A DNA stretch of 64,000 nucleotides from an uncultured Ruminococcus sp. (GTDB lineage Bacteria > Bacillota > Clostridia > Lachnospirales > Lachnospiraceae). A program made the translations under genes and the position numbers. This document shows positions 20,338 through 28,761 of this stretch, piece after piece. The DNA lies in NCBI GenBank assembly GCA_900066355.1, contig FMEL01000001.1, positions 1 to 64,000 on the forward strand. The letters are read 5' to 3'. Positions within the stretch are counted from its first letter, which is position 1, and every line of letters begins with the position of its first letter. The notes under the pieces were generated by a model. It saw only the letters and a list, made by a program, of their open reading frames with translations. It did not search any database and was not told the origin of the DNA.

Positions 20338-21681
20338 TTACCAGTCCCCCCATGTTTCGCCACCGAGCATCGCCTCTCCGATATCTGCTCCATAATATAA
20401 CGTAAAACGGACTCTTATCTCATCTCCATCTGCCGGAAAATATGTGTTCATTCCCGAACTCAGATAAACTCCGTTGACGGAAAACATCCATCCGGATCCT
20501 CCCGTCAGAGTTCCTTCACCAAGCCAGTCCGGTGAACAGGTATCCGGATCCGGAATATCATTTACTTCCTCGAGGTGTTCTTCTATCTGCGCAGGAATCT
20601 CGTAACCGGAAGTAATACCTGTACGGTCAACAGATTTGAGATAAAATCCTGCATCCATACTTCCCGTAAAGTGATACTGACAGCCTGCAGAATAAAGGAC
20701 ACGGTTCAGAACATATGGCAGTGTCTCTTCTTCATAAAATGGTACTTCTGTCGGTCCTATGATGTTACCCAGGCCAATCGTAGATCCTTCCAGACTGAAT
20801 GTGATCGTTCCGGCAGGCTGTTCTTCTTCTTCTTCGTTACCGTTTATTTCTTTGTAAACTGTAACACTGACCGTATCTGTATTTCCGTAACGATCAGTCG
20901 CTGTAATGCTGATTTCATTGCTTTCATTAAGATATGCTTTATAACGGATCACACCATTATCCGTAGAAATACTGGAAAGTTTTTCTCCATTACAGGTGAC
21001 AGTAAGCTGTGACGGTGTCAGTACCCGCTCCTTATAATCTTCTGCATACACCGAAAATACGCGGGATTCTTTATGAATCGTTTCGCCATCTGTGAGGTCT
21101 GAACTGATTGTCGGACGCAGGTCTTCGACTTCCGGTGTTTCCTGTGGAATTTCTGTAGGTTCCGGTGCCAGTGCCCCGGCCTGATTTCTGTCATCATCAC
21201 TACCGTCTGCATGATCTGCTGTTTCTGTATCGGAATCTTCGAATTTCGTCGTCACCGGAGTATCTGTTTTCTCTGCACCGGTATCTTCCTGATCACTCAT
21301 AGCCGTTTCTTCAGAATTTTCTCCACTTCCGTCTGCCTGTCCGTCCGATTCTGAACCATCATCTGAAAACAGATCTTCTGCATTCTGATTTTCCTGATCC
21401 TCTGAATCAGAATCCTGATTTTCAGATTCCTGATCCTGAATCAGTACTTCTGTATTTAAGTACTGTGTGTCAGTCTCATTATCTCCACTGACTACAGGTG
21501 AATAAAAGCCTTTTCCACGATACACTACCTGAGAACGGTCACTGCTGATACCTTTGATCGGATTTTCTAGTACCGCCTTTTTCTGTCCCGAAACACTGCC
21601 CGTCAAACAAATACCAAGAATCAGGAGACACAGTACAAGACTGATTCCAGCCAGAAATTTTTTCTTTTTATTGTCTCTCAT
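20338..21681 (-). CDS. Membrane-anchored DUF4430 protein with acidic stalk
   Basis: 447 residues. An N-terminal transmembrane segment after a basic start (RDNKKKKFLAG..., LVLCLLILGICL) has no obvious cleavage site, so it likely acts as a signal-anchor. A strongly acidic Asp/Glu/Ser/Gln stalk (about 75-190) is followed by an Ig-like domain (about 205-290, with ISITATDRYGNTDTVSVTVY). A C-terminal DUF4430 domain comes next (about 295-447), with GSGWMFSVNGVY and the terminal strand DEIRVRFTLYY. It is one of four DUF4430 proteins in the array. It sits directly after the transglutaminase-like gene and one base before the start of the propeller protein. The domain order (anchor, spacer, C-terminal ligand-type domain) suits presentation at a distance from the membrane. 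Confidence 0.87.
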   Translation of the reverse strand: MRDNKKKKFLAGISLVLCLLILGICLTGSVSGQKKAVLENPIKGISSDRSQVVYRGKGFYSPVVSGDNETDTQYLNTEVLIQDQESENQDSDSEDQENQNAEDLFSDDGSESDGQADGSGENSEETAMSDQEDTGAEKTDTPVTTKFEDSDTETADHADGSDDDRNQAGALAPEPTEIPQETPEVEDLRPTISSDLTDGETIHKESRVFSVYAEDYKERVLTPSQLTVTCNGEKLSSISTDNGVIRYKAYLNESNEISITATDRYGNTDTVSVTVYKEINGNEEEEEQPAGTITFSLEGSTIGLGNIIGPTEVPFYEEETLPYVLNRVLYSAGCQYHFTGSMDAGFYLKSVDRTGITSGYEIPAQIEEHLEEVNDIPDPDTCSPDWLGEGTLTGGSGWMFSVNGVYLSSGMNTYFPADGDEIRVRFTLYYGADIGEAMLGGETWGDW

Positions 21682-21697
21682 CTGTATCTCCCTCCTT

Positions 21698-24049
21698 TCA
21701 GCATAATTTCTCTATGTAACGCATCATCCATCGTTCATACCAGCCGGCTTTTTTTAATATGTCTCTTCGAAGCTGCCTGATATACTCTGTTACAAAAACT
21801 TTCTCATCTTCTGAAATCGTATGCCGGCTGAATGCCGCACGTTCTCCGATTACACACGCCTTCAGATAGAGTTCTGAAAGTTCTTTGGAATAGTTTTTAT
21901 TCAGATAAGAAGCCTTTTTGCTTTTTTTCTGTCCGTACAATTCTTCGTGTCCATATAATATGAGATCTGAGGCATATTGCAGCATTGCGAGCACCGCCCT
22001 GCGATTATCCTCTGAACGGAACGCATATCTTCTTTTCAAAGCTGCCAAAATTCTTCCCACTACCGATGTAATAAACAAAATCAATACGATCAGATCAAAA
22101 CCGACAAATAATACAAACAGTATTTTCAGAAAATCAAACATCGTTTCTTTCAGAAGTTCCGGCAGTGATTTTTCTGACAGTTCCTGTTTATCCTCTACCG
22201 TACCTTCTGCTGATGCAGCAGTCGTTCCGGCCTGGATTCCAGTGCTTAAATCCGGCTGCTGCATAACTTTCTTAAAGTCCGGCGATACCTCTATCGGCAC
22301 CCAGCCCGTTCCGTCTATATAGATTTCTGCCCATGCATGTCCATTGGAAGCCGGTATCTTTATCTGTTCGTCCGGTTTGGCATCCTCTGCTTCCTCCGGT
22401 GTGATCACATATCCTTCCACATAACGGGAAGGGATTCCGTAATAACGGAACATCAGAACTGCCGCGGATGCATAATATATATCGTATCCATTTCCGGATT
22501 CTGTAAGGAAATAATTTACCGGATCTTTTCCTCCCGGAACAGAACCACATTCCTTGTTAAAAGTAATATTTTTTTCAAAAAAACTGTTTACGGCATTGAT
22601 TGCCGAACTGTAATCAATATGCCCATTCCGCTGTTCTCCGGCACTGCCCAGCAGATTTTCCATCAGCTCTTTCTGTGACCTGGTAAGTTCCGTATAATGT
22701 TTGTAGGCAAATACATTATAATAACTTTCATTTTTTTCATAGTCACTGCCGGGATTTTCCGTCATTGCCAGAAAAGTCTGTGCCGCGAGTGCCGGAAAAT
22801 CTTTTGTCAGATTGCCTGATGTATGAAATTCATATTTTCTTGTACCGAAAAAATTTGTGGACTCCAGAGTCTCATCTGCATTTCGTCTGAGGTGCTCCTG
22901 CTTCCATGAACCTTCTTTCAACTCATATGGAGTATAAAGATATTCACTGTCTGCATGATCATTTGTCACTTTTACAGAAATATCCTGAGCAGCCAGATCA
23001 GAATCCCTAAATAATCCTCTTGCATTCTCAAGTTGTGCTGTTCCATAAAATCCGTCCTGATGCAGCCAGTAAAAAAGGTTCTGCGCATCATAGTATTCTG
23101 TATTGCTCATTTTCTTCCAGACACCGGAACTGTATTCAGTGCCTGTAAATCCACGAAGATAAAGCGACTGCGGCTCACTCATTGTAACAGTCAGCGCTGT
23201 ATCTTCTGTTACCTTCCAGTTTCCGAGTTTTTTCAGATTGCCTTTGGGAAGGGAATTGATTTTTTTATTCTCATAACGTACCGACTGCAAAATCTCTTTT
23301 TCTTTGTTCTGGATTCGTACAGTTAGACCGCTTTTTTTGTATGTTTCCTGCGGATTAAAAGTCATATGCAGTAACAGGCCCGCTCCACAGAATACAACAA
23401 GAAATAAATACAGTGCAAATGCCATCTCAAAATGCCCGCCATACACAGGATTTTTTCCATGACCATAAATGCGTACAGAAATCATCCCCAATATTCCGCA
23501 TACAGTAAGCAACGAACCTTCCATCCCTGCACTATTTCCTGTCAGCACCAAAATTCCAGCAAGAAATCCTGCCAGGATTATAATTGGCCACATTTTTCCA
23601 TATCTTACAAGCCAGAACATGAGCATTCCGACAAGCAGTCCAAACATCCCTGCAGCAATCATCATATCGCGTCCTGCTGTTTCTGTGCTTTGCAGCATAT
23701 ACTGTGGCCATGAGATTCCCTGATTCTTCCCGACAGTCTCTGCAAAGCAGTTATTCAGTACGATCAGACCATTTATGAAATTCTTCTGACCGGTCAGAGT
23801 CAGTACTGCCGTACATGCAGTCAATGTCAGACTGGCACTTCCTGCAAAAGCTTCCCACGGTGCCAATTCAAAAAGCAGAACCGGTATTAACGTCACAACA
23901 AGCAGAAAAAATCTGTTCATTTCCGTTCCCAGTACCTGCACGGCTGTAAGCAGAATTCCTGCTGCCAAAAGCCACGCTGTGAGACTTTCTGTCAACAACA
24001 TATAAAATTTTTTATTGTTTTGTTTTTTGTGCCCCACAACTACTTTCAT
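21698..24049 (-). CDS. Multi-pass membrane protein with transglutaminase-like domain (TgpA/DUF4129 type); catalytic Cys replaced by Asp
   Basis: About 783 residues from the ATG at 24049 behind GGGAGAA (an upstream TTG at 24082 is the alternative). About six N-terminal membrane segments (to roughly 230) are followed by an extracellular beta region, a transglutaminase-like core (about 450-600), another membrane segment near 650 and a cytosolic C-terminal helical part of the DUF4129 kind. The family nucleophile motif GYCxxFA reads GYDIYYAS (Asp near 523). The His (GHAWAEIY, about 570) and the acidic residue (PIEVSPD, about 586) are kept. The protein should thus not act as a thiol transglutaminase or protease unless the chemistry differs. 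It is the third gene of a MoxR-DUF58-transglutaminase set, a widespread membrane assembly whose substrate is unknown here. Confidence 0.87.
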   Translation of the reverse strand: MKVVVGHKKQNNKKFYMLLTESLTAWLLAAGILLTAVQVLGTEMNRFFLLVVTLIPVLLFELAPWEAFAGSASLTLTACTAVLTLTGQKNFINGLIVLNNCFAETVGKNQGISWPQYMLQSTETAGRDMMIAAGMFGLLVGMLMFWLVRYGKMWPIIILAGFLAGILVLTGNSAGMEGSLLTVCGILGMISVRIYGHGKNPVYGGHFEMAFALYLFLVVFCGAGLLLHMTFNPQETYKKSGLTVRIQNKEKEILQSVRYENKKINSLPKGNLKKLGNWKVTEDTALTVTMSEPQSLYLRGFTGTEYSSGVWKKMSNTEYYDAQNLFYWLHQDGFYGTAQLENARGLFRDSDLAAQDISVKVTNDHADSEYLYTPYELKEGSWKQEHLRRNADETLESTNFFGTRKYEFHTSGNLTKDFPALAAQTFLAMTENPGSDYEKNESYYNVFAYKHYTELTRSQKELMENLLGSAGEQRNGHIDYSSAINAVNSFFEKNITFNKECGSVPGGKDPVNYFLTESGNGYDIYYASAAVLMFRYYGIPSRYVEGYVITPEEAEDAKPDEQIKIPASNGHAWAEIYIDGTGWVPIEVSPDFKKVMQQPDLSTGIQAGTTAASAEGTVEDKQELSEKSLPELLKETMFDFLKILFVLFVGFDLIVLILFITSVVGRILAALKRRYAFRSEDNRRAVLAMLQYASDLILYGHEELYGQKKSKKASYLNKNYSKELSELYLKACVIGERAAFSRHTISEDEKVFVTEYIRQLRRDILKKAGWYERWMMRYIEKLC

Positions 24050-24084
24050 TGTTTCTCCCTGTCCTGAAAATCCAATTACCAAAG

Positions 24085-25173
24085 TTACCCCTGTAAATCC
24101 ATATTTCCATCAAAAACAGTCACTGTTGCTGACTCCCGGAGATATTCTACTTCATCGATTTCATTTCCTGCTGTAATATAAATGTAATGGCCTGCCTGCC
24201 AGTCCTCTGCATTTTCCATAAATTTTTTTAGTCCGGAGCCGCCTTTATTACTTCTTCCGGCACGAACTGCAAGCATTGCTGTCTGCCAGAATTCCTCTAT
24301 ATTGGAAGCATGAAGGATTCTTGCTCTGTCTTTTGCAAAATCATAAAAACACAGCTGGCAGGAAATCTGCCTATCTGACAGTGCTTTCAGGAAAGAAAGT
24401 GTCAGCGAGATCTGCCGATCCATTTTATCCGGATCAGGAAATTCTCCCAGATATCCTGTCTCCATAAAAATCATGACTGCATGACTGATTGGATACCCCG
24501 GCTCCCGGACGGTCACGTCCCCGAGTCTTGCCGTAAGTTTCCAGTGAATCTGTTTCAGATTATCTCCTTCTTTGTAAGAACGTACCTGATATACTTCTCC
24601 TGTATCATCTCCACCACGCTCCGCAGAATATCGAAAGCTTTCCATATTGTAGCTTTCTTCTTCGAACATTTCACGTGGTATTTCATGAATTGTCGGAAAT
24701 ACGGTAATTTCTTCTTTCATCTCCAGTTTTTCTCTGCGTCTGAACAAAACGAAAGGATCTGTATATTCCACTTTTTTTATGGATAACACACATACACCAC
24801 TGTACTCAGTACGGACAGTAACCGGAATTTCCGTCGTCCTCCTGGATGGGACTGCAAAGCTGAAATCTTCACTCCCACTTTCTCCTGTGAGGAGATTCTG
24901 CCAGTCCAAACGGCACCGACACCAAAACACGGGCAACCATGAATGATTTTCTACCACAATCCGACCTTCAATGTTTTGCCCTTTTTCTCCGTTTTCTGGA
25001 AAATACGGAACAAATTCTGTTTTTCTTCCTTCTGCCAGTGTATAAAATGCCATACATAACATTGCAAAAAAAGCTGCCGTTATTATGCCTAATACACTGT
25101 AAGATCCCGCAACCAGATAAATGCCGATTCCCAGTACAACAATTATACCTGCTGTTATTCTGGTTTTCTTCAT
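24085..25173 (-). CDS. DUF58 family membrane-associated protein
   Basis: 362 residues. Two closely spaced N-terminal membrane segments (about 5-45) precede a beta-rich domain and the DUF58 core, recognised by the signature YKEGDNLKQIHWKLTAR (about 205-225) followed by a von Willebrand A-like fold (MIFMETG onward). The start codon shares a base with the MoxR stop (TAATG), so translation is probably coupled. In the general family, DUF58 proteins pair with MoxR ATPases and often with transglutaminase membrane proteins, as here. This is the middle member of that set. The likely role is as adaptor or VWA-type partner for MoxR at the membrane. No direct link to cobalamin is visible other than the operon. 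Confidence 0.9.
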   Translation of the reverse strand: MKKTRITAGIIVVLGIGIYLVAGSYSVLGIITAAFFAMLCMAFYTLAEGRKTEFVPYFPENGEKGQNIEGRIVVENHSWLPVFWCRCRLDWQNLLTGESGSEDFSFAVPSRRTTEIPVTVRTEYSGVCVLSIKKVEYTDPFVLFRRREKLEMKEEITVFPTIHEIPREMFEEESYNMESFRYSAERGGDDTGEVYQVRSYKEGDNLKQIHWKLTARLGDVTVREPGYPISHAVMIFMETGYLGEFPDPDKMDRQISLTLSFLKALSDRQISCQLCFYDFAKDRARILHASNIEEFWQTAMLAVRAGRSNKGGSGLKKFMENAEDWQAGHYIYITAGNEIDEVEYLRESATVTVFDGNMDLQG

Positions 25174-26138
25174 TATTCTACTCCCGGTGCTTCCGTCTCC
25201 TGCAAGATCTGTCTGAGTACATGCTCTGCTGTTACTCTGTTGATTCTTGCTTTGGAATCAAGCACAAGTCTGTGTCCACATACATCTGTAAATATTTCCT
25301 GAACATCCTCCGGAATCACATAATCTCTGTCACACAGATATGCCCTTGCTCTTGCCATACGACTCAGCGCAAGCGCTCCACGCGGACTGATGCCAAGTAT
25401 GATTGCCTCATTTTGTCTCGTCTTCGCAGTCAGAAGACTTATATATTCCAGAATTTCATCTGAAATAAAAACATCAACTGCTTTCTGTTGCATCTTCATC
25501 AGATGTTCTCCGTCCAGAATCTGATGTACCTGTTCCATCGGATTCTGTTTGCGGCGGTCACGAAGCAGTTCAACCTGACTCTTTATATCCGGATATCCCA
25601 TACTCAGCCGTACCATAAAACGGTCGAGTTGCGATTCCGGAAGCATCTGTGTACCTGCCGTTCCCAGAGGATTCTGCGTTGCAATTACCACGAATGGTTC
25701 TGGGACTTTGTAAGTCACTCCGTCGACTGTCACATTCCCCTCTTCCATAACCTCAAGCAATGCCGACTGTGTTTTGCTGGAAGTACGGTTGATTTCATCC
25801 GCCAGAACCATATTACACATAACAGCACCCGGGCGGTACCGAAATTCTCCTGTTTCTTTGTCGTACATAGTAAAACCAGTCACATCAGAAGGAACTACAT
25901 CCGGTGTAAACTGAATTCTCCTGAAATCAAGCCCCAAAATTTTACTCAGACCAAGTGCCGTGGTCGTCTTTCCAACTCCGGGAACGTCTTCCAGAAGGAC
26001 ATGTCCCCTCGCCAATATTGCCATCAGTATCTTGTCCGTAATCTCTTTTTTTCCGACTATTATCTTTGAAAGCTCGTTCTGAATATTCTTAATATTTTCC
26101 GGCATGTTTTTCTCCCCTTCTGTTTTTATTTCTGACAT
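25173..26138 (-). CDS. MoxR family AAA+ ATPase
   Basis: 321 residues. The AAA_3 core shows Walker A (EDVPGVGKTTTA, about 55-66), Walker B/sensor region (MVLADEINRTSSKTQSALLE) and the motif IATQNPLGTAGTQMLPESQLDRF, ending with the MoxR lid domain (ILGISPRGALALSRMARA). All catalytic motifs look intact. The start overlaps the S-component stop as TAATG. An internal ATG at codon 12 is a less likely start. MoxR ATPases act as chaperones that remodel or insert metal/cofactor into partner proteins, usually with a VWA/DUF58 partner encoded next door, as here. Within this array it could help mature or gate the surface or transport complex, but that is inference. Confidence 0.93.
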   Translation of the reverse strand: MSEIKTEGEKNMPENIKNIQNELSKIIVGKKEITDKILMAILARGHVLLEDVPGVGKTTTALGLSKILGLDFRRIQFTPDVVPSDVTGFTMYDKETGEFRYRPGAVMCNMVLADEINRTSSKTQSALLEVMEEGNVTVDGVTYKVPEPFVVIATQNPLGTAGTQMLPESQLDRFMVRLSMGYPDIKSQVELLRDRRKQNPMEQVHQILDGEHLMKMQQKAVDVFISDEILEYISLLTAKTRQNEAIILGISPRGALALSRMARARAYLCDRDYVIPEDVQEIFTDVCGHRLVLDSKARINRVTAEHVLRQILQETEAPGVE

Positions 26139-27010
26139 TACGGTTCTTGTGTTTCAATCAACCCGTACTTCCGTTTGATCCTTTCCAGTTTCTCCAGCAA
26201 TGGTCTACTCATAAACCAGAGAAAAATTACGGTAGAGGTTGCGTGCACCAGATCGATCGGTGCACCTGAAATGTAATAAGCAATCAGACTTTCTTTTGTT
26301 ATATATCCATAGGACATCAGAATACTTGCAGGATTCATGATACCGCCATAGATCAGAAAGACACTCAGAAAACCATAAATACAAAGATCCGGTTTTCTTG
26401 CTTTCAGAATTCCCTTCTGATAAAGGATTCCCGCAAGAAATCCAATCACACCAAACGCAAACATCTGCCACGGTGTCCATGGACCATGTCCCATAAAAAT
26501 ATTCGAGATCATCATGATCATACAGCCGACCAGAAAACCGGCTTCTCCTCCGAAGGAAACTCCTGTAAGGACCACGATTGCCGCGATCGGTTTGAAACTC
26601 GGCAGCATAAAGAAAGCTGCTCTTCCTGCCACTCCAATGGCTGCCAGTACGGAAATCACCATAATTTCTCTTGCTTTTGGTTTTCTTCCCTCAAACATCA
26701 TAAAAAACGGAAGCATAGCCGCCACAACAACGATCAGGCTGCACACCATATATCTTCTTCCGTGAAAAATTCTTACTGAAAGATAGAGGATCACAGGTAC
26801 GATAATAACCATCAGCACAAGTGCCGCCCATGTACGCCTGCTGACTTTTCCATCTCTTTTCATCTGACGAATGATTAACCCATCTGTCGGAAGTGTATAT
26901 TCCTCCAAATCCTCTGTGCTCTCATCTGTATTTTTTTCTTCGGACTGTACCGGCATGGTGCCATCAAAAAACTCGTCCAGGAAACGGTCTAACTCAGCTT
27001 CTTTAAGCAT
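26138..27010 (-). CDS. ECF transporter S component (substrate-binding membrane subunit; cobalamin or related ligand inferred)
   Basis: 290 residues. A hydrophilic acidic N-terminal extension of about 60 residues precedes two membrane segments, then the S-component core of about six segments (about 110-275) with GRAAFFMLP, FKPIAAIVVLTGVSFGGEAGFLVG and GPWTPWQMFAFGVIGFLAG. The last part (PIDLVHATSTVIFLWF) is also typical. The gene directly follows its ATPase and EcfT, overlapping the former by 22 bases, so this is a dedicated (group I) ECF transporter. Substrate cannot be read from sequence. The upstream cobalamin riboswitch and the neighbouring transcobalamin-like proteins point to cobalamin or another corrinoid. 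ECF import of B12 is known for CbrT-type S components. Confidence 0.88.
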   Translation of the reverse strand: MLKEAELDRFLDEFFDGTMPVQSEEKNTDESTEDLEEYTLPTDGLIIRQMKRDGKVSRRTWAALVLMVIIVPVILYLSVRIFHGRRYMVCSLIVVVAAMLPFFMMFEGRKPKAREIMVISVLAAIGVAGRAAFFMLPSFKPIAAIVVLTGVSFGGEAGFLVGCMIMMISNIFMGHGPWTPWQMFAFGVIGFLAGILYQKGILKARKPDLCIYGFLSVFLIYGGIMNPASILMSYGYITKESLIAYYISGAPIDLVHATSTVIFLWFMSRPLLEKLERIKRKYGLIETQEP

Positions 27011-28761
27011 GACACCACATCCTTTCCTGTAACTGCATCCGGAAAGAACTGCCTTGCCATCCGGTTGGCGGCTGTCGTGTAGAAATTATTTCCGGCAAAA
27101 AATGCTCTTGTTTCTTTGCTTGTAATAATACTTCCCTCAAAAAACAGCCCAACACGATCTGCATACTCTGCCACAAACTCCACATCGTGCGAGATCATAA
27201 AGATCGTCATTCCATGCTGCTGAAGTTTTTTCAGGATTTTTCCCAGTTCTGCTTTATATTCTGCATCCATTCCTTTCGTCGGTTCATCCAGAAGAAGGAT
27301 CTTCGGTCTGAGCAGAAGCACTTTTGCAAGAGCAAGCCGCTGCTGTTCTCCCCCACTCAGATCATAAGGATGTCTTTCCAGCAATTCTTCAAGTTTTGTC
27401 AGGCTGACAATCCCTTCGATTGCTTTTTCTTTTCTCATATCAATCGGATACTCTACGGATTTTTTGTTTTTTCTGCCGCCGATTACGGAGTAAAGATCTT
27501 CAAGCACTGTTTTTTTCAAAAAAATACTCTGTGGATTCTGTGGGAGTACCCCCAGATACCCGTTATACAACTCCCGGTCTTTAAAGGAACGGATATCTCT
27601 GCCATCAAGATAAATCCTTCCCCTATATGGCTGACGCACCCTGCTTAGAAGTGACAAAGTCGTACTTTTACCGGTTCCGTTTCCTCCCACCAGTGCATAA
27701 AATTCGCCGCATCTTACTTTCAGTGAAAGATCTCTGACTACATCCGGGCTGTCCTTTTCATAGCGGAACCAGACATCGCGAAGCTCGATCGCGCAGGAAT
27801 CTTTTCCGGTGGATTTTCGTATTTTTGATGCTGTCCCGACGGTTTCAGATATTTTTGCAGGAGTCGCTGCTCTCTCTGACGATTCTGCTTTCTCTGTATG
27901 CTCTGTCTTTTCCGGCATTTTTGCTTTTTCTGTTTCAATATAGTTTTTCATCCAGATCCTGCCTTCGCTTACTGTAAGCGGGCAGGGAAGATCACTGTCA
28001 ATCTCCCCATAAATCTGCACCGGTTCCGGCATGGAAAGATAGATACCTCTGTCCTGAGATTTCAGTTTCTGTCCGACCTCACGCGGTGTTCCTTCAAGAA
28101 AAACACTTCCCTTGTCCATGACAAAGACTTTGTCCGCATAAGGAATAATATCCTGCAGACGATGTTCGGTGATAATCACCGTTGTCCCGATGTCACGGTT
28201 GATTTTTCGCACTGTTGCAAGAAAATCGGATGCCGCGATCGGGTCAAGCTGTGAAGTCGGCTCATCAAGAATCAAAAGAGACGGATGCATCGCCATGACA
28301 GAGGCCAGGTTCAGAAGTTGTTTCTGTCCGCCGGACAATTCTTCTACACCTTTATAAAACCATTGATGAATTCCGAAATAACTTGCCATCTCAGCTACAC
28401 GAAGCCGAATGTCTTCTGTCTCAAATCCCAGGCTTTCCAATCCGAATGCAAGTTCATGCCACACTTTGTCTGTTACAATCTGATTATCGGGATTCTGCAT
28501 CACATATCCGATCTCACTGCTCTGCGTCCGATGGTCAACTTTATTCAAAGGGGTTCCCTTAAATAAAATACTTCCGGTCGATGCACCATGCGGAGCCAGC
28601 ACACTTTTGAGCTGTCTTAAGAGTGTACTTTTGCCGCAGCCGCTCCTTCCGCAGATTACATTCAGCGTTCCCTCCCTAATTTCCATGGAAGCATGGACCA
28701 ATGCCTCTTTTCTCTGATCCGGATAAGAAAAGCTGAAATCTTTTACTTCGATTATATTCAT
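26989..28761 (-). CDS. ECF transporter ATPase, two ABC domains fused (EcfA1-EcfA2)
   Basis: 590 residues with two complete ABC domains. The first (about 1-235) has Walker A GRSGCGKSTLL, signature LSGGQKQLLNLA and Walker B LLILDEPTSQLDP. A Lys/Glu/Thr-rich linker of about 80 residues (235-320) separates it from the second domain (about 322-590), with Walker A GGNGTGKSTTL, signature LSGGEQQRLALA and Walker B ILLLDEPTKGMD. Both sites look competent. In most ECF systems the two ATPases are separate proteins shared among S components. A fusion encoded beside its own T and S genes marks a dedicated importer. The start overlaps the EcfT stop by four bases (ATGA type). Confidence 0.95.
   Translation of the reverse strand: MNIIEVKDFSFSYPDQRKEALVHASMEIREGTLNVICGRSGCGKSTLLRQLKSVLAPHGASTGSILFKGTPLNKVDHRTQSSEIGYVMQNPDNQIVTDKVWHELAFGLESLGFETEDIRLRVAEMASYFGIHQWFYKGVEELSGGQKQLLNLASVMAMHPSLLILDEPTSQLDPIAASDFLATVRKINRDIGTTVIITEHRLQDIIPYADKVFVMDKGSVFLEGTPREVGQKLKSQDRGIYLSMPEPVQIYGEIDSDLPCPLTVSEGRIWMKNYIETEKAKMPEKTEHTEKAESSERAATPAKISETVGTASKIRKSTGKDSCAIELRDVWFRYEKDSPDVVRDLSLKVRCGEFYALVGGNGTGKSTTLSLLSRVRQPYRGRIYLDGRDIRSFKDRELYNGYLGVLPQNPQSIFLKKTVLEDLYSVIGGRKNKKSVEYPIDMRKEKAIEGIVSLTKLEELLERHPYDLSGGEQQRLALAKVLLLRPKILLLDEPTKGMDAEYKAELGKILKKLQQHGMTIFMISHDVEFVAEYADRVGLFFEGSIITSKETRAFFAGNNFYTTAANRMARQFFPDAVTGKDVVSCLKKLS

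Noticed and set aside
3240..21000. Plus-strand open frames within the large surface-protein genes
   Set aside because: They mirror the biased codon use of the minus-strand genes, lack ribosome-binding sites and show no recognisable protein features.
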